A DNA stretch of 58,811 nt from Fermentimonas sp. (GTDB taxonomy: Bacteria > Bacteroidota > Bacteroidia > Bacteroidales > Dysgonomonadaceae): NCBI GenBank assembly GCA_028683355.1, contig JAQUIZ010000006.1:1-58811 (forward strand), given 5' to 3'. Of this stretch, positions 1 to 8,277 are shown piece after piece. How positions within the stretch are numbered: the first letter of the stretch is position 1; the number at the start of each line of letters is the position of its first letter. Position numbers and translations under genes: made by a program. A model generated the notes under the pieces. It had not been told where the DNA came from, made no database searches, and saw only the letters and a list, made by a program, of their open reading frames with translations.

Positions 1-6
1 ATATTT

Positions 7-1281
7 TTATTTTGCTGTAAATTGTTTTAAATTCATACCATGATCTATTTCTTGTGCTGAGTATATCAACTCATCCCAAGTTATCTTTTCCTGTCTCGAT
101 GCAGCTTCTCTTCCAAGAATTGCTGTTAATGTAGAATAACTGCCTGATTCAAGCTGATTTATATATTTTCCGTTGACTATGCTGTCAATAAAGGCTTTGC
201 CTTTGTTGAGGTCTGCAGTATCCAGTGATGATGAACTTGCACCTCTGGCGATTGACTCAGGTGTCAGATCGCCTGCCGATCTTACAATTCCAGAGTCCCA
301 GTTGTTTTTTCCGTTAATGAAAACTCCACCGCTGTAATGTGCTTCTGCATATCCTTCTGTACCAATAAATTTTGCACATACATCACCAAAATATTCACCG
401 AATTTAGATGATTGCACATTTACATTTATGTCGTTAGGGTATTTATATATTACCTGATAGTTAGTCCATGCATTTCCAAAGTCGGGGCCACCTTTTCTTC
501 CGCCTAAGCCTATTGCGTATAATGGATTTGTTCCCAGAACCCAGTTACATACATCTATCATATGTATAGCCTGGTCAAGGTAACAGCCTCCTGATATTTC
601 ATGAAAATGGTAGTGATTTCGAATGCGCATTTCGTCGTATGACATACCATCATGAGGTATTATGCGAGCACCGGATGAGAAGTAGTATAATTGAACGGAA
701 ACTATATCTCCTATGTCTCCTCTCTTAATTCTATTTGCCATTTCAACATATGGAGTGGCATATCGTATCTGAAATCCATCAAAAGCTGAAATTCTTCCAT
801 TAACATTTTTCCCTGCACGTATGACTTGTTTGCAGCCTTCGGCGTCAATCGCAGTTGGTTTTTCACAATATACATGTTTGCCTGCAGCTACAGTAGCTTC
901 AAGTATCCCCGGGTGTGTATAAGCGGGCGAAGCTATAATCACTGCGTCAATATCTCTATTGTCAAGAAGACGAAGATATGAGTCATATCCAGTGTAGCAA
1001 TTTCTTTTGTCAACTGCAGCAAATCCGTTTTTGCTGTTCAGTTCATTTGCATAATTAAGCCACTCAGCCAGTTTATCTTCAAATATATCAGCCATAGCTG
1101 TTATCTGAATATTTGTATTAGCTGCCATGCTTCCAAGAATTCCTCGTGCACGAGATCCGCAGCCCACTAGCCCTATTCTAACGGCTGTATTGTTGTTGGA
1201 GGCAAAAACAATGTTTGGTTTAAGTACGGTTAGTGTAGAAATTGCAGATACATTTCTAATAAAATTTCTTCTGTTCATCAT
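7..1281 (-). CDS. Gfo/Idh/MocA family oxidoreductase, exported
   Basis: NAD(P)-dependent sugar or polyol dehydrogenase of the Gfo/Idh/MocA family, 424 aa. The Rossmann glycine motif (GLVGCGSRARG, residues 38-48) follows an N-terminal export signal that starts MNRRNF, Tat-like but not a perfect RRxFLK. The family EKP motif with its catalytic lysine is at 140-142. The C-terminal half has the usual alpha/beta substrate domain. Exported members are common in Bacteroidota and are thought to act on sugars in the periplasm; the substrate cannot be read from the sequence. Two ATGs in a row at the start make the first codon ambiguous by one residue. It is transcribed away from rpmI, with its own likely promoter at 1337-1344. 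Confidence 0.88.
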   Translation of the reverse strand: MMNRRNFIRNVSAISTLTVLKPNIVFASNNNTAVRIGLVGCGSRARGILGSMAANTNIQITAMADIFEDKLAEWLNYANELNSKNGFAAVDKRNCYTGYDSYLRLLDNRDIDAVIIASPAYTHPGILEATVAAGKHVYCEKPTAIDAEGCKQVIRAGKNVNGRISAFDGFQIRYATPYVEMANRIKRGDIGDIVSVQLYYFSSGARIIPHDGMSYDEMRIRNHYHFHEISGGCYLDQAIHMIDVCNWVLGTNPLYAIGLGGRKGGPDFGNAWTNYQVIYKYPNDINVNVQSSKFGEYFGDVCAKFIGTEGYAEAHYSGGVFINGKNNWDSGIVRSAGDLTPESIARGASSSSLDTADLNKGKAFIDSIVNGKYINQLESGSYSTLTAILGREAASRQEKITWDELIYSAQEIDHGMNLKQFTAK

Positions 1282-1336
1282 AAGTGTTCTTTAACGAATT
1301 AGATAAATAATTATATAGTGTTAATCTGTTATGAAG

Positions 1337-1344
1337 CAAATGTA
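1337..1344 (-). promoter_or_regulatory. Bacteroidota -7 element for the oxidoreductase
   Basis: The minus strand reads TACATTTG, a full match to the Bacteroidota TAnnTTTG consensus, about 55 bp before the start codon. I see no convincing -33 TTG at the expected distance. Confidence 0.45.
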
Positions 1345-1439
1345 ACAAATTTTCATTAATATGCTGTAGACCTTATGTTTATTTTCTCGTTAGAATTTAA
1401 AGATGAATTGACTGTCGGCATAAAAATAGTTGCTTTTAC

Positions 1440-1470
1440 TTGTGTAACGAAAATAAAATCATTACTTTTG
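1440..1470 (+). promoter_or_regulatory. Promoter of rpmI-rplT
   Basis: TTG (1440-1442), a 20-bp spacer, then TACTTTTG (1463-1470) match both halves of the Bacteroidota sigma-A-type promoter. Transcription should start near 1477, giving a leader of about 55 nt before rpmI. It shows that rpmI has its own promoter here rather than following infC. Confidence 0.65.
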
Positions 1471-1531
1471 CAAACTTTTTCGTACATAAAAAATCGAAAA
1501 TTAGTTATAAATTCAAATTCAAAACAGCAAA

Positions 1532-1729
1532 ATGCCAAAAATGAAGACTAATTCCGGTGCCAAAAAGAGGTTCGCCCTTACCGGATCAGGAAAAATCAAG
1601 AGGAAGCATGCTTTTAAAAGTCACATTCTGACTAAAAAGAGCAAGAAACGTAAGAGAAATCTTACTAAAACAGGCCTTGTACACAAAGCTGACGTAAATA
1701 GTATTAAGACACTATTAGCTTTGAAATAA
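1532..1729 (+). CDS. rpmI: 50S ribosomal protein L35
   Basis: Ribosomal protein L35 of the large subunit, 65 aa, the normal length. It is strongly basic and has the conserved start [14 protein letters not shown] and the lysine-rich middle typical of the family. It is followed after 104 bp by rplT, the conserved partner. In most bacteria infC lies immediately upstream, but here the neighbour is an oppositely oriented oxidoreductase and the intergenic space is far too short for infC. The ATG at 1532 is the only sensible start. Confidence 0.98.
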   Translation: MPKMKTNSGAKKRFALTGSGKIKRKHAFKSHILTKKSKKRKRNLTKTGLVHKADVNSIKTLLALK

Positions 1730-1789
1730 ACGTCACTTACAACGCTTTCCAAAAAGAGATTTATTAACAGGATGTATATGCTCTAAAGA

Positions 1790-1807
1790 TTCCCTGTAAT
1801 GAGGGAA
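1790..1807 (+). promoter_or_regulatory. Hairpin in the rpmI-rplT spacer
   Basis: TTCCCT (1790-1795), loop GTAATG, AGGGAA (1802-1807) make a perfect 6-bp hairpin 26 bases before the rplT start. There is no T tract, so it is not a terminator. It could be an RNA stability element or an L20 autoregulatory site; L20 autoregulation is known in E. coli and Bacillus, but the assignment here is inference. Confidence 0.35.
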
Positions 1808-1833
1808 CGCTATCATTCAAAACAAGTAACATT

Positions 1834-2178
1834 ATGCCAAGATCAGTAAATCATGTTGCATCGCGCAGCAGAAGGAAAAAAGTCCTAAAATTAACAAGAG
1901 GCTATATCGGTGCCCGCAAAAATGTGTGGACAGTAGCCAAAAACACGTGGGAAAAAGGTCTTACTTACGCCTACCGTGACCGCAAAAACAAAAAACGCAG
2001 CTTCAGAGCACTTTGGATACAGCGTATTAACGCTGCAGCCCGTGAAAACGGAATGTCTTATTCACGCCTTATGGGTGCGTTGCATAAAAATGAAATAGAT
2101 ATCAACCGCAAAGTTCTTGCTGACTTGGCAATGAACCACCCTGAAGCTTTCAAAGCTATCGTTGATAAGGTAAAATAA
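1834..2178 (+). CDS. rplT: 50S ribosomal protein L20
   Basis: Ribosomal protein L20, 114 aa, normal length. It binds 23S rRNA early in large-subunit assembly. The basic N-terminal extension begins [16 protein letters not shown] and the globular part contains the family signature around [15 protein letters not shown] (here [17 protein letters not shown]). It is co-transcribed with rpmI and is followed by a good intrinsic terminator, so rpmI-rplT is a two-gene transcription unit. Confidence 0.98.
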   Translation: MPRSVNHVASRSRRKKVLKLTRGYIGARKNVWTVAKNTWEKGLTYAYRDRKNKKRSFRALWIQRINAAARENGMSYSRLMGALHKNEIDINRKVLADLAMNHPEAFKAIVDKVK

Positions 2179-2207
2179 AATCAACTAATTGTTGATCAAG
2201 AATAGAG

Positions 2208-2245
2208 AGGAAGAATCATTAGATGGTTTTTCCTTTTTTGTTTTT
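2208..2245 (+). terminator. Intrinsic terminator after rplT
   Basis: AGGAAGAATCA (2208-2218), loop TTAGA, then the complementary arm 2224-2234 form an 11-bp stem with two G-T pairs. It runs directly into TTTTTTGTTTTT (2234-2245). This ends the rpmI-rplT unit. Confidence 0.75.
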
Positions 2246-2272
2246 ATATGCAAAAATTGGAAATATCAATGT

Positions 2273-2280
2273 TATCTTTG
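2273..2280 (+). promoter_or_regulatory. -7 element for the GH43 gene
   Basis: TATCTTTG is a perfect match to TAnnTTTG, 26 bp before the start codon. The expected -33 TTG is not at the usual spacing (the nearest is only 13 bp away). Confidence 0.5.
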
Positions 2281-2305
2281 TAAAAACATCGATAATTAAT
2301 TCACT

Positions 2306-3430
2306 ATGTTAACAATGAAATTATACAACAGATTAAGTATTGCACTTATTTTTTCTTTTTTATTAATCGGATGTAATTCCTCTTCAGAAAAGAAATCATC
2401 TGATGCTATTGTTTATAAGAACCCATTGCCGGTAGAGTTTGGAGATCCGTTTATTTTATCAGCTTCAGATGGTAAGTATTATATGTATGGTACCGGTGGG
2501 ACAGAAAAAGGATTTGTTGCCTATAGTTCAGATAATCTGGCAGACTGGTCACTAGTGGGTGAGGTTTACAATGGGAATCAGCCTGATTCGTGGACTGTAA
2601 AAAACTATTGGGCGCCTGAAGTTTATGAGATAGATAATAAATATTACATGTTTTTCAGCGCAGACTGGAAAGTTAATCCTACTAATGAGCTCGAGAACTT
2701 TCGTATAGGGGTTGCCGTGTCAGATAGTCCAACCGGTCCTTTCAGTGAGGTGTCAGACAAACCTTTGTTCGATCCCGGTTATCCAATTATCGATGCCAAT
2801 ATTCTTCAGCTTGAGGGTAAAACATATCTGTATTATTCACGTTGCTGCTATAAACATCCTGTAAAAAGTGAAGTTGCCGATTGGGCACGTACAGTAGGAC
2901 TTTTCGATGAAATAGAAGAGAGCTGGGTTTATGGTGTTGAGATTTCTAATGATTTCACTACCGTAATTGGTGAACCGGTATTACTGTTACAGCCACCATT
3001 CGAGATGAGCAATCCTCAAACAGAGTGGGAGAGTCGCTCCGTTACCAATGGAGAGGTTAACCGCAGATGGACTGAAGGTTCTTTTGCTTTTGAGCATGAA
3101 GGAAAAATATATATGATGTACTCAGCCAATTTCTTTGGAGGAGAGCATTATGCTGTTGGTTATGCTGTATCTGACAACCCGTTGGGTCCCTTTGTGAAAG
3201 CAGCGGAAAATCCTGTTCTGGAAAAAAACACCGAAACAGGAGGAGAGGTTACAGGAACAGGTCATAATATGGTATTCTGGTCAAAAGATAACAATAAAAT
3301 GTATTGTGTATATCACGGGCGTACCGAAAAAACAGGCAGCGAGAGAGTTGTATTTATAGATGAAATGATGATAGATGATCAGGGACACCTAATTGTTGAC
3401 GGACCCTCAACTCATGAAAAAGAATTTTAA
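2306..3430 (+). CDS. GH43-type glycoside hydrolase lipoprotein
   Basis: Secreted glycoside hydrolase of the family 43 five-bladed propeller type, 374 aa. A lipoprotein signal (hydrophobic run ending LLIGC, Cys23) anchors it to a membrane, probably the outer one. The GH43 signatures are visible: GDPF near residue 46 (general base Asp), NYWAPEVYE near 100 (Glu after WAP), and TEGSFAFEH near 250 (general acid region). GH43 enzymes usually act on arabinans or xylans; the exact substrate is not readable. Starts at 2306 or at the ATG three codons later; both keep the signal. The next gene follows after 9 bp and is probably co-transcribed. Confidence 0.88.
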   Translation: MLTMKLYNRLSIALIFSFLLIGCNSSSEKKSSDAIVYKNPLPVEFGDPFILSASDGKYYMYGTGGTEKGFVAYSSDNLADWSLVGEVYNGNQPDSWTVKNYWAPEVYEIDNKYYMFFSADWKVNPTNELENFRIGVAVSDSPTGPFSEVSDKPLFDPGYPIIDANILQLEGKTYLYYSRCCYKHPVKSEVADWARTVGLFDEIEESWVYGVEISNDFTTVIGEPVLLLQPPFEMSNPQTEWESRSVTNGEVNRRWTEGSFAFEHEGKIYMMYSANFFGGEHYAVGYAVSDNPLGPFVKAAENPVLEKNTETGGEVTGTGHNMVFWSKDNNKMYCVYHGRTEKTGSERVVFIDEMMIDDQGHLIVDGPSTHEKEF

Positions 3431-3439
3431 TGTATTTAT

Positions 3440-3940
3440 ATGAGAACAATTACATTGGAAGAACAAGAGCAGATTGAAGGTATAATAAAAAAATGCAAAG
3501 TATGCTTTGTCGGCATGTCTGATGAGAAAGGAGTGCCATACGTGCTACCGATGAATTTTGGCTTTAGAGGCAATGTTATATATCTTCATTCAGCACAGGA
3601 AGGAAAATCAATCAGCATTCTCGATAAAAACCCTAATGTATGTATTACTTTCTGTACTGAACCGGAACTTGTGTGGCAAAATGAAGAGGTAGCCTGTAGT
3701 TACCGCGTGCGCTCCGAGAGTATAATATGCAATGGAGAGGTTGCTTTTGAAGAAGAATACGACGAGAAGGTAAAGGCACTTGACATAATTATGCGTCAAT
3801 ATTCCGATAGGGATTTTAATTACTCTGAACCATCGGTTAAGAATGTAAAGATCTGGAAAGTAGATATTCAGGAGATTTCTGCAAGAGAGTATGGAGTTCC
3901 CGGTGTAAAAGCGATAAAGTATAAGGATAGGTTTATGTAA
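3440..3940 (+). CDS. Pyridoxamine 5'-phosphate oxidase family (NimA-like) flavoprotein
   Basis: Small FMN-binding split-barrel protein, 166 aa, of the pyridoxamine 5'-phosphate oxidase-like superfamily, closest in style to the NimA (5-nitroimidazole reductase) group. Visible features are the N-terminal strand CKVCFVGMSDEKGVPYVLPM, the barrel strand NVIYLHSAQEGKSISIL, and the C-terminal KIWKVDIQEISAREYG. It lacks features of true PdxH. Many such proteins are general flavin reductases; resistance to nitroimidazoles cannot be concluded from the sequence. It begins 9 bp after the GH43 gene. Confidence 0.82.
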   Translation: MRTITLEEQEQIEGIIKKCKVCFVGMSDEKGVPYVLPMNFGFRGNVIYLHSAQEGKSISILDKNPNVCITFCTEPELVWQNEEVACSYRVRSESIICNGEVAFEEEYDEKVKALDIIMRQYSDRDFNYSEPSVKNVKIWKVDIQEISAREYGVPGVKAIKYKDRFM

Positions 3941-4003
3941 AACTTTTATACTAATCAGACTGTTTATTAAAAACATCTGTTATTAAAAACTATAAAAAAG
4001 ATA

Positions 4004-4444
4004 ATGAATAGAATTACAACAATACTTTTATCACTTTTCATAGTGGTTTCCGTATATGCAGCAGAGCCTGCCGGTAAAGATACAGCAAAGCCGATTGAGC
4101 TTACTAAAGCTGCCTTCCTCGAGAAGGTGTTCAATTATGAGAACAATCCTGAGGTATGGAAATACAATGGCGATAAACCTGCTATAGTGGATTTTTACGC
4201 CACATGGTGCGGCCCCTGCCGGGTTACATCTCCAATACTTAAAGAACTGGCTGCAGAGTATGGTGGGGAAATATATATATATAAGGTTGATGTTGATAAA
4301 GAACCTGAGCTGGCCCGTATGTTTGGCGTACAAAGTATACCCACGTTTCTGTTTATACCTATGGATGAACAGCCGCAGATGGGAATGGGTGCCCTGCCCA
4401 AAAAATCTTTTAAGGAGGTTATTGATACTTTCCTGCTAAAATAA
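4004..4444 (+). CDS. Exported thioredoxin-like protein
   Basis: Thioredoxin-fold disulfide oxidoreductase, 146 aa. A signal peptide (residues 1-20, cleavage after YAA) targets it to the periplasm. The active site is W68-C69-G70-P71-C72 inside DFYATWCGPCRV, and the cis-proline sits in QSIPTFLFIP. The rest follows the canonical thioredoxin fold. It probably reduces or isomerises disulfides in envelope proteins. No DsbD-type electron donor lies nearby. The gene sits between the flavoprotein and a SpoU-type methyltransferase with 50-60 bp gaps. Confidence 0.93.
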   Translation: MNRITTILLSLFIVVSVYAAEPAGKDTAKPIELTKAAFLEKVFNYENNPEVWKYNGDKPAIVDFYATWCGPCRVTSPILKELAAEYGGEIYIYKVDVDKEPELARMFGVQSIPTFLFIPMDEQPQMGMGALPKKSFKEVIDTFLLK

Positions 4445-4495
4445 GATCAAAGTACCGGTCTTTGATTCAAAACTTTTGTTGATGTCATTTGAACT

Positions 4496-5284
4496 ATGAT
4501 AACCAGTCTCCAGAATCCAGCTATAAAAAATATAGTAAAACTATCTAAAAGCAAAGAGAGGCGCGATCAGCAGCTTTTCGTAATAGAAGGAGCACGTGAA
4601 CTGTCTCTTGCAATTCAAAGTAGTTATAAGATTGAAACTGTTTATGTATGTCGTGAAAAATTCCACGACACAAAATACCCTAATGTTCTCGACTCAATAC
4701 CGGTAAATGATATATTTGAGATTTCTTCTGTTGTATTTGAAAAAATAGCATATAGAGAAAACTCAGATGGATTGGTTGCTCTTGCACGTCCAAAATCGCA
4801 TAAAGTGCAGGAGCTTCAACTTTCCGAGAATCCATTCATAATACTGTTGGAGTCAGTAGAGAAGCCAGGTAATCTAGGTGCTGTATTACGTACCGCTGAT
4901 GCTGCAAAAGTAGATGCAGTTATTGTATGCGATCCTCAGACCGATCTTTATAATCCTAATGTAATTCGTTCAGGAGTTGGCGGTCTATTTACTGTACAAA
5001 CAGCTGTCTGCTCTTCTGAAGAGGCTCTTGAGTGGCTTAAGAGTAAAAACATCAATATTTATGCAGCTGAACTTGAAGCATCAGAGTTTTATAATGATAT
5101 TGATTTCAGTAAACCTTCGGCGATAGTTATGGGTACTGAAGCTGACGGGTTAACCGACTTCTGGATTAATAATGCAACTGAGCGAATCAAAATTCCAATG
5201 CTTGGGAAGATTGACTCGCTCAATGTTTCTGTATCTACTGCCGTGATTACCTTCGAGGCGATGCGCCAGAGAGGTAGAAGATAG
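4496..5284 (+). CDS. TrmH/SpoU family RNA 2'-O-methyltransferase
   Basis: SAM-dependent RNA ribose methyltransferase of the SPOUT class, 262 aa. It has an N-terminal substrate-binding domain (residues 1-105) and a C-terminal knotted catalytic domain. The three SpoU motifs are clear: EKPGNLGAVLRTADAA with the catalytic Arg, IVMGTEADGL, and IPMLGKIDSLNVSVSTAV. The target (23S rRNA or tRNA) cannot be decided. It starts MITSLQNPAIK, typical of the family. It converges with the S9 peptidase gene, with stop codons 5 bp apart. Confidence 0.92.
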   Translation: MITSLQNPAIKNIVKLSKSKERRDQQLFVIEGARELSLAIQSSYKIETVYVCREKFHDTKYPNVLDSIPVNDIFEISSVVFEKIAYRENSDGLVALARPKSHKVQELQLSENPFIILLESVEKPGNLGAVLRTADAAKVDAVIVCDPQTDLYNPNVIRSGVGGLFTVQTAVCSSEEALEWLKSKNINIYAAELEASEFYNDIDFSKPSAIVMGTEADGLTDFWINNATERIKIPMLGKIDSLNVSVSTAVITFEAMRQRGRR

Positions 5285-5289
5285 ACATA

Positions 5290-8055
5290 TTATTCAATAT
5301 CGTAACCCCAGGTTTTTCCTTTCTCAGTTGCAGGTAATCCTCTCGTCATCCAAACTGGTGCAGGTTCCCCTTTAAGATAATGATCAAAAAACTGCTGTAA
5401 GCGAATTGAGAGATCTTTTGTATTCCGGCGATATAAAAGGTTGTGTGCTTCATTGTTATACTGAAGCAGCCATGCAGGTTTGCCAAGTCGACGCATAGAC
5501 ATGAACAGTTCAATACCCTGATACCATGGAACAGCACCATCCTCATCGTTATGCATAATAAGTAATGGGGTTTTTATATTCTCAGTATAAAAAAGAGGAG
5601 AATTTTCAATATAGAGGTGGAGTGAGTCGTTCATTGTTGCACCAAGTCGTGACTGAGTCTGTTCATACTGATACTGCCTGCTTCTTCCTGATTCCCATCG
5701 GATACCACCATAAGCGCTTGTCATATTTGATACAGGTGCACCTGCTCCTGCGGCTTTAAACATATCGGTTTGTGTAACTATATAGGCTACCTGATAACCG
5801 CCCCAGCTTTGTCCTTGAATAGCCATGTTCTCTGCATCCACCCAACTGTTTTTTGCAAGTGCTTCAGCTCCCGAAACAACCGCATTATAGGAGTCCATAC
5901 CGGGTTGTCCCACAGTATAGTGAATGTCGGGAGTGAAAACTATATAACCGCGACTAACAAAAAATGGAATGTTGATGGTTGATCGACTCGGTGCAGGAGT
6001 ATAATATGAGTATAGATTATCTGAATGTTTTTCATAAAAATATATCATGACAGGATATTTCTTTGCCGGATCAAAATCTTCTGGCTTATAAACAATTCCC
6101 TGAAGTGGTATGTCTGCGTAAGATGTCCATGAAAATAGTTCAGCAGTACCCCAGTTGTAATCATTCATTTGTGGGTTGATGTTGGTTAGTTTTTCTGACC
6201 TTTTCCAATAGTTACGCGTTAAATACAAGTCAGGAGATGTGTTGAAGTTACTTTTCTGATATACAAATATCTCAGCATTTTTTGCTTTAATCTGCCTCGA
6301 GAATGTGAAGCCATCTATTACTCTCTTCTGTAGTGGATTGCGTTCTTTCTGCTTCAGTGTGTAATATCCTGTCTCTTTACTTACGTTGTCAAAAGCAGAA
6401 AGCAGCAGAAGGTCATCAGCTCCAATAAAATGCTTATCAGGATCGGTATTTATATATTTGAATGTAAGTGAGTCGTTCCGACCGGCCTGCTGTGTAATGT
6501 TTAGCGGTTTGTTATCTCCGTCAGGGTCAATTCTCCATATGTCAAACATGTCATATATGAATATATACTCGTCTTTTTCTCCCCACGCTGCAATACCGTA
6601 GGATCCAGGATCACGGGGAACATCATTTTTCTCATCCCAGAAATTAACAGGGATCTCTTTTGTCAGATTTACAAGTGAATTATTTATGTTGTCATAAGAA
6701 AACCAGTCTCTTTTAGTTGCATCCCACCAATATATATAGTTTCCCTGTGGGGATAATGCGGGGCGCCCGTTAAGTCCTTTTGTAACTTCATGCAAGCTGT
6801 TATCTGTTAAATCCATTACCCATACGTCATACTTGGGGGAAAGGTCCCATTGACTCTCAATAAGATATGGCAGGTTTGAAATTAGTAGGGCATATCTGCC
6901 ATTACCTTCATCAGAAACAACAACATCAGGCATCTCTTCATTTGCCAGTGGAATAAATTGATTTAGTCTGTCTGTATAAATTATTCCTGTGAAAGTCTTT
7001 CTTTCTATCCTGTTCTTTTCAACAAGCTGCTGAGGCTGAATAATTGGGTCTTGCCAATGCCAGATATCCAATTCTGCCATTTCAAAATCAACTATGGTAG
7101 TATCTTTGGGTTCTTGTCTGTGTGCTGCACCAATAAGGATTCGTCTTCCATCCTTACTGAAAACGGGCGATGCATATTCATTAAATATCCACCCTTCGGG
7201 CATACCGGAGATAGTTCCGCCTGATATTACAGTTGAGGAGTCCTGTCCCGATTTATAATATCTCAGGTCATAGATTTTTTGTTCTGTTTTAGAAGTGTCA
7301 CCTGTGGCAATATATACAAGCTGCCGGCCCGCTTCATCGAATGTAAATGATTTATATTCCATCTCTTCATTCGAGAGGGTCTTACGAATGTTATTATCAA
7401 GATCAATAAACTCAACACGCGGAAAATCAGTGGAGTCTTTTTTATCCGGTTGTATAGATACTGCGAAACTGTTGTCGTACCTGTTAAAGATGTGTTCTTT
7501 AGCATTCCTGAAAGTGTCCTCCTTTTGAGTAAGTAAATTCCTAAGAACCAATATGTCCTTTTCTTTGGCATCCTTTTTGAGGATTGTATCTTTAGGAAGA
7601 TTAAGTGTATAAGCTACATGACCAGTCATTTCAGCAGCGGTTTTGTAAGACTTGACGCCAGGGATCTTTTCAGACCTGAAAGTGAGATTGTCAATTATCA
7701 GAAGTGAATCTTCGGGCATATCTTCCCTTTTCCTTTTGTCGATACGTGCCTGGCGACGATCAGCGAAAGGTGCTTTAAGAAGTCCAACTGTCCACCTTCC
7801 GTCTGTAGAAAGTTTGTGACTTCTGACTCTCTCAAATGTGAGAGTACGATTGTTAGCAGTGTTCTTTAAAAAAAGTGTAGTATCACCTTCCTGAGGTGAA
7901 ATTAATGCGCTAACAATTTTGCCATCATTACTGATAGTAATATCAGAGAGACTTTTCCATCCGTCATAAACTGAGTGATCTAGTGGCTTTTTCTGGGGAA
8001 AAATGGCAGAGGTTATTAACAGGAGGAAGATTGTTAAAATGACATACTTTTGCAT
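5290..8055 (-). CDS. Exported S9 (prolyl oligopeptidase) family peptidase
   Basis: Large secreted serine peptidase, 921 aa. A signal peptide (MQKYVILTIFLLLITSAIFPQ) is followed by a long beta-propeller-like region and a C-terminal alpha/beta-hydrolase domain. The triad is visible: Ser750 in GQSWGGY, Asp839 in HNDEDGAV, and His871 in NEAHNLLY. I chose the ATG at 8055; the codon two triplets upstream is a TTG. Such enzymes degrade peptides in the periplasm or at the surface and fit an asaccharolytic or peptide-using lifestyle. A second S9 enzyme (DPP IV type) lies at 44156-46318. No type IX sorting domain is seen at the C-terminus. Confidence 0.92.
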   Translation of the reverse strand: MQKYVILTIFLLLITSAIFPQKKPLDHSVYDGWKSLSDITISNDGKIVSALISPQEGDTTLFLKNTANNRTLTFERVRSHKLSTDGRWTVGLLKAPFADRRQARIDKRKREDMPEDSLLIIDNLTFRSEKIPGVKSYKTAAEMTGHVAYTLNLPKDTILKKDAKEKDILVLRNLLTQKEDTFRNAKEHIFNRYDNSFAVSIQPDKKDSTDFPRVEFIDLDNNIRKTLSNEEMEYKSFTFDEAGRQLVYIATGDTSKTEQKIYDLRYYKSGQDSSTVISGGTISGMPEGWIFNEYASPVFSKDGRRILIGAAHRQEPKDTTIVDFEMAELDIWHWQDPIIQPQQLVEKNRIERKTFTGIIYTDRLNQFIPLANEEMPDVVVSDEGNGRYALLISNLPYLIESQWDLSPKYDVWVMDLTDNSLHEVTKGLNGRPALSPQGNYIYWWDATKRDWFSYDNINNSLVNLTKEIPVNFWDEKNDVPRDPGSYGIAAWGEKDEYIFIYDMFDIWRIDPDGDNKPLNITQQAGRNDSLTFKYINTDPDKHFIGADDLLLLSAFDNVSKETGYYTLKQKERNPLQKRVIDGFTFSRQIKAKNAEIFVYQKSNFNTSPDLYLTRNYWKRSEKLTNINPQMNDYNWGTAELFSWTSYADIPLQGIVYKPEDFDPAKKYPVMIYFYEKHSDNLYSYYTPAPSRSTINIPFFVSRGYIVFTPDIHYTVGQPGMDSYNAVVSGAEALAKNSWVDAENMAIQGQSWGGYQVAYIVTQTDMFKAAGAGAPVSNMTSAYGGIRWESGRSRQYQYEQTQSRLGATMNDSLHLYIENSPLFYTENIKTPLLIMHNDEDGAVPWYQGIELFMSMRRLGKPAWLLQYNNEAHNLLYRRNTKDLSIRLQQFFDHYLKGEPAPVWMTRGLPATEKGKTWGYDIE

Positions 8056-8072
8056 AATCAAAGAGTTTACTT

Positions 8073-8123
8073 ATCTCTGCCCATCCCATATTATTGTAAA
8101 TAAGAACATCAGGGTTCAGAGAT
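8073..8123 (-). promoter_or_regulatory. Possible leader hairpin upstream of the S9 peptidase
   Basis: ATCTCTG and CAGAGAT (8073-8079 and 8117-8123) are a perfect 7-bp inverted repeat, extended inside by CCC/GGG with a 2-nt bulge; the loop is about 30 nt. It lies in the predicted 5' untranslated RNA, 17 bp before the start codon. Function unknown. Confidence 0.3.
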
Positions 8124-8153
8124 GCTAATATAGAAAATTTAACGTTGAATTAA

Positions 8154-8161
8154 CAAAAGTA
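8154..8161 (-). promoter_or_regulatory. -7 element for the S9 peptidase
   Basis: The minus strand reads TACTTTTG, matching TAnnTTTG. The transcript would start near 8147, giving a leader of about 90 nt. No clear -33 TTG is seen. Confidence 0.5.
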
Positions 8162-8277
8162 CAATTTTTTCTTTTTGGAAGTATCTTATACTGTTGAATT
8201 TTTAAACATAACGCATTACATGGCTGTTTTAGTCAAAAGGATAACTGCACGTTTGATGCTAATAAATTATAGTTATA

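Noticed and set aside
1356-1538. Minus-strand ORF of 60 codons over the rpmI promoter
   Set aside because: Low-complexity Phe/Asn-rich translation, overlaps the promoter and start of rpmI, and has no recognisable domain.
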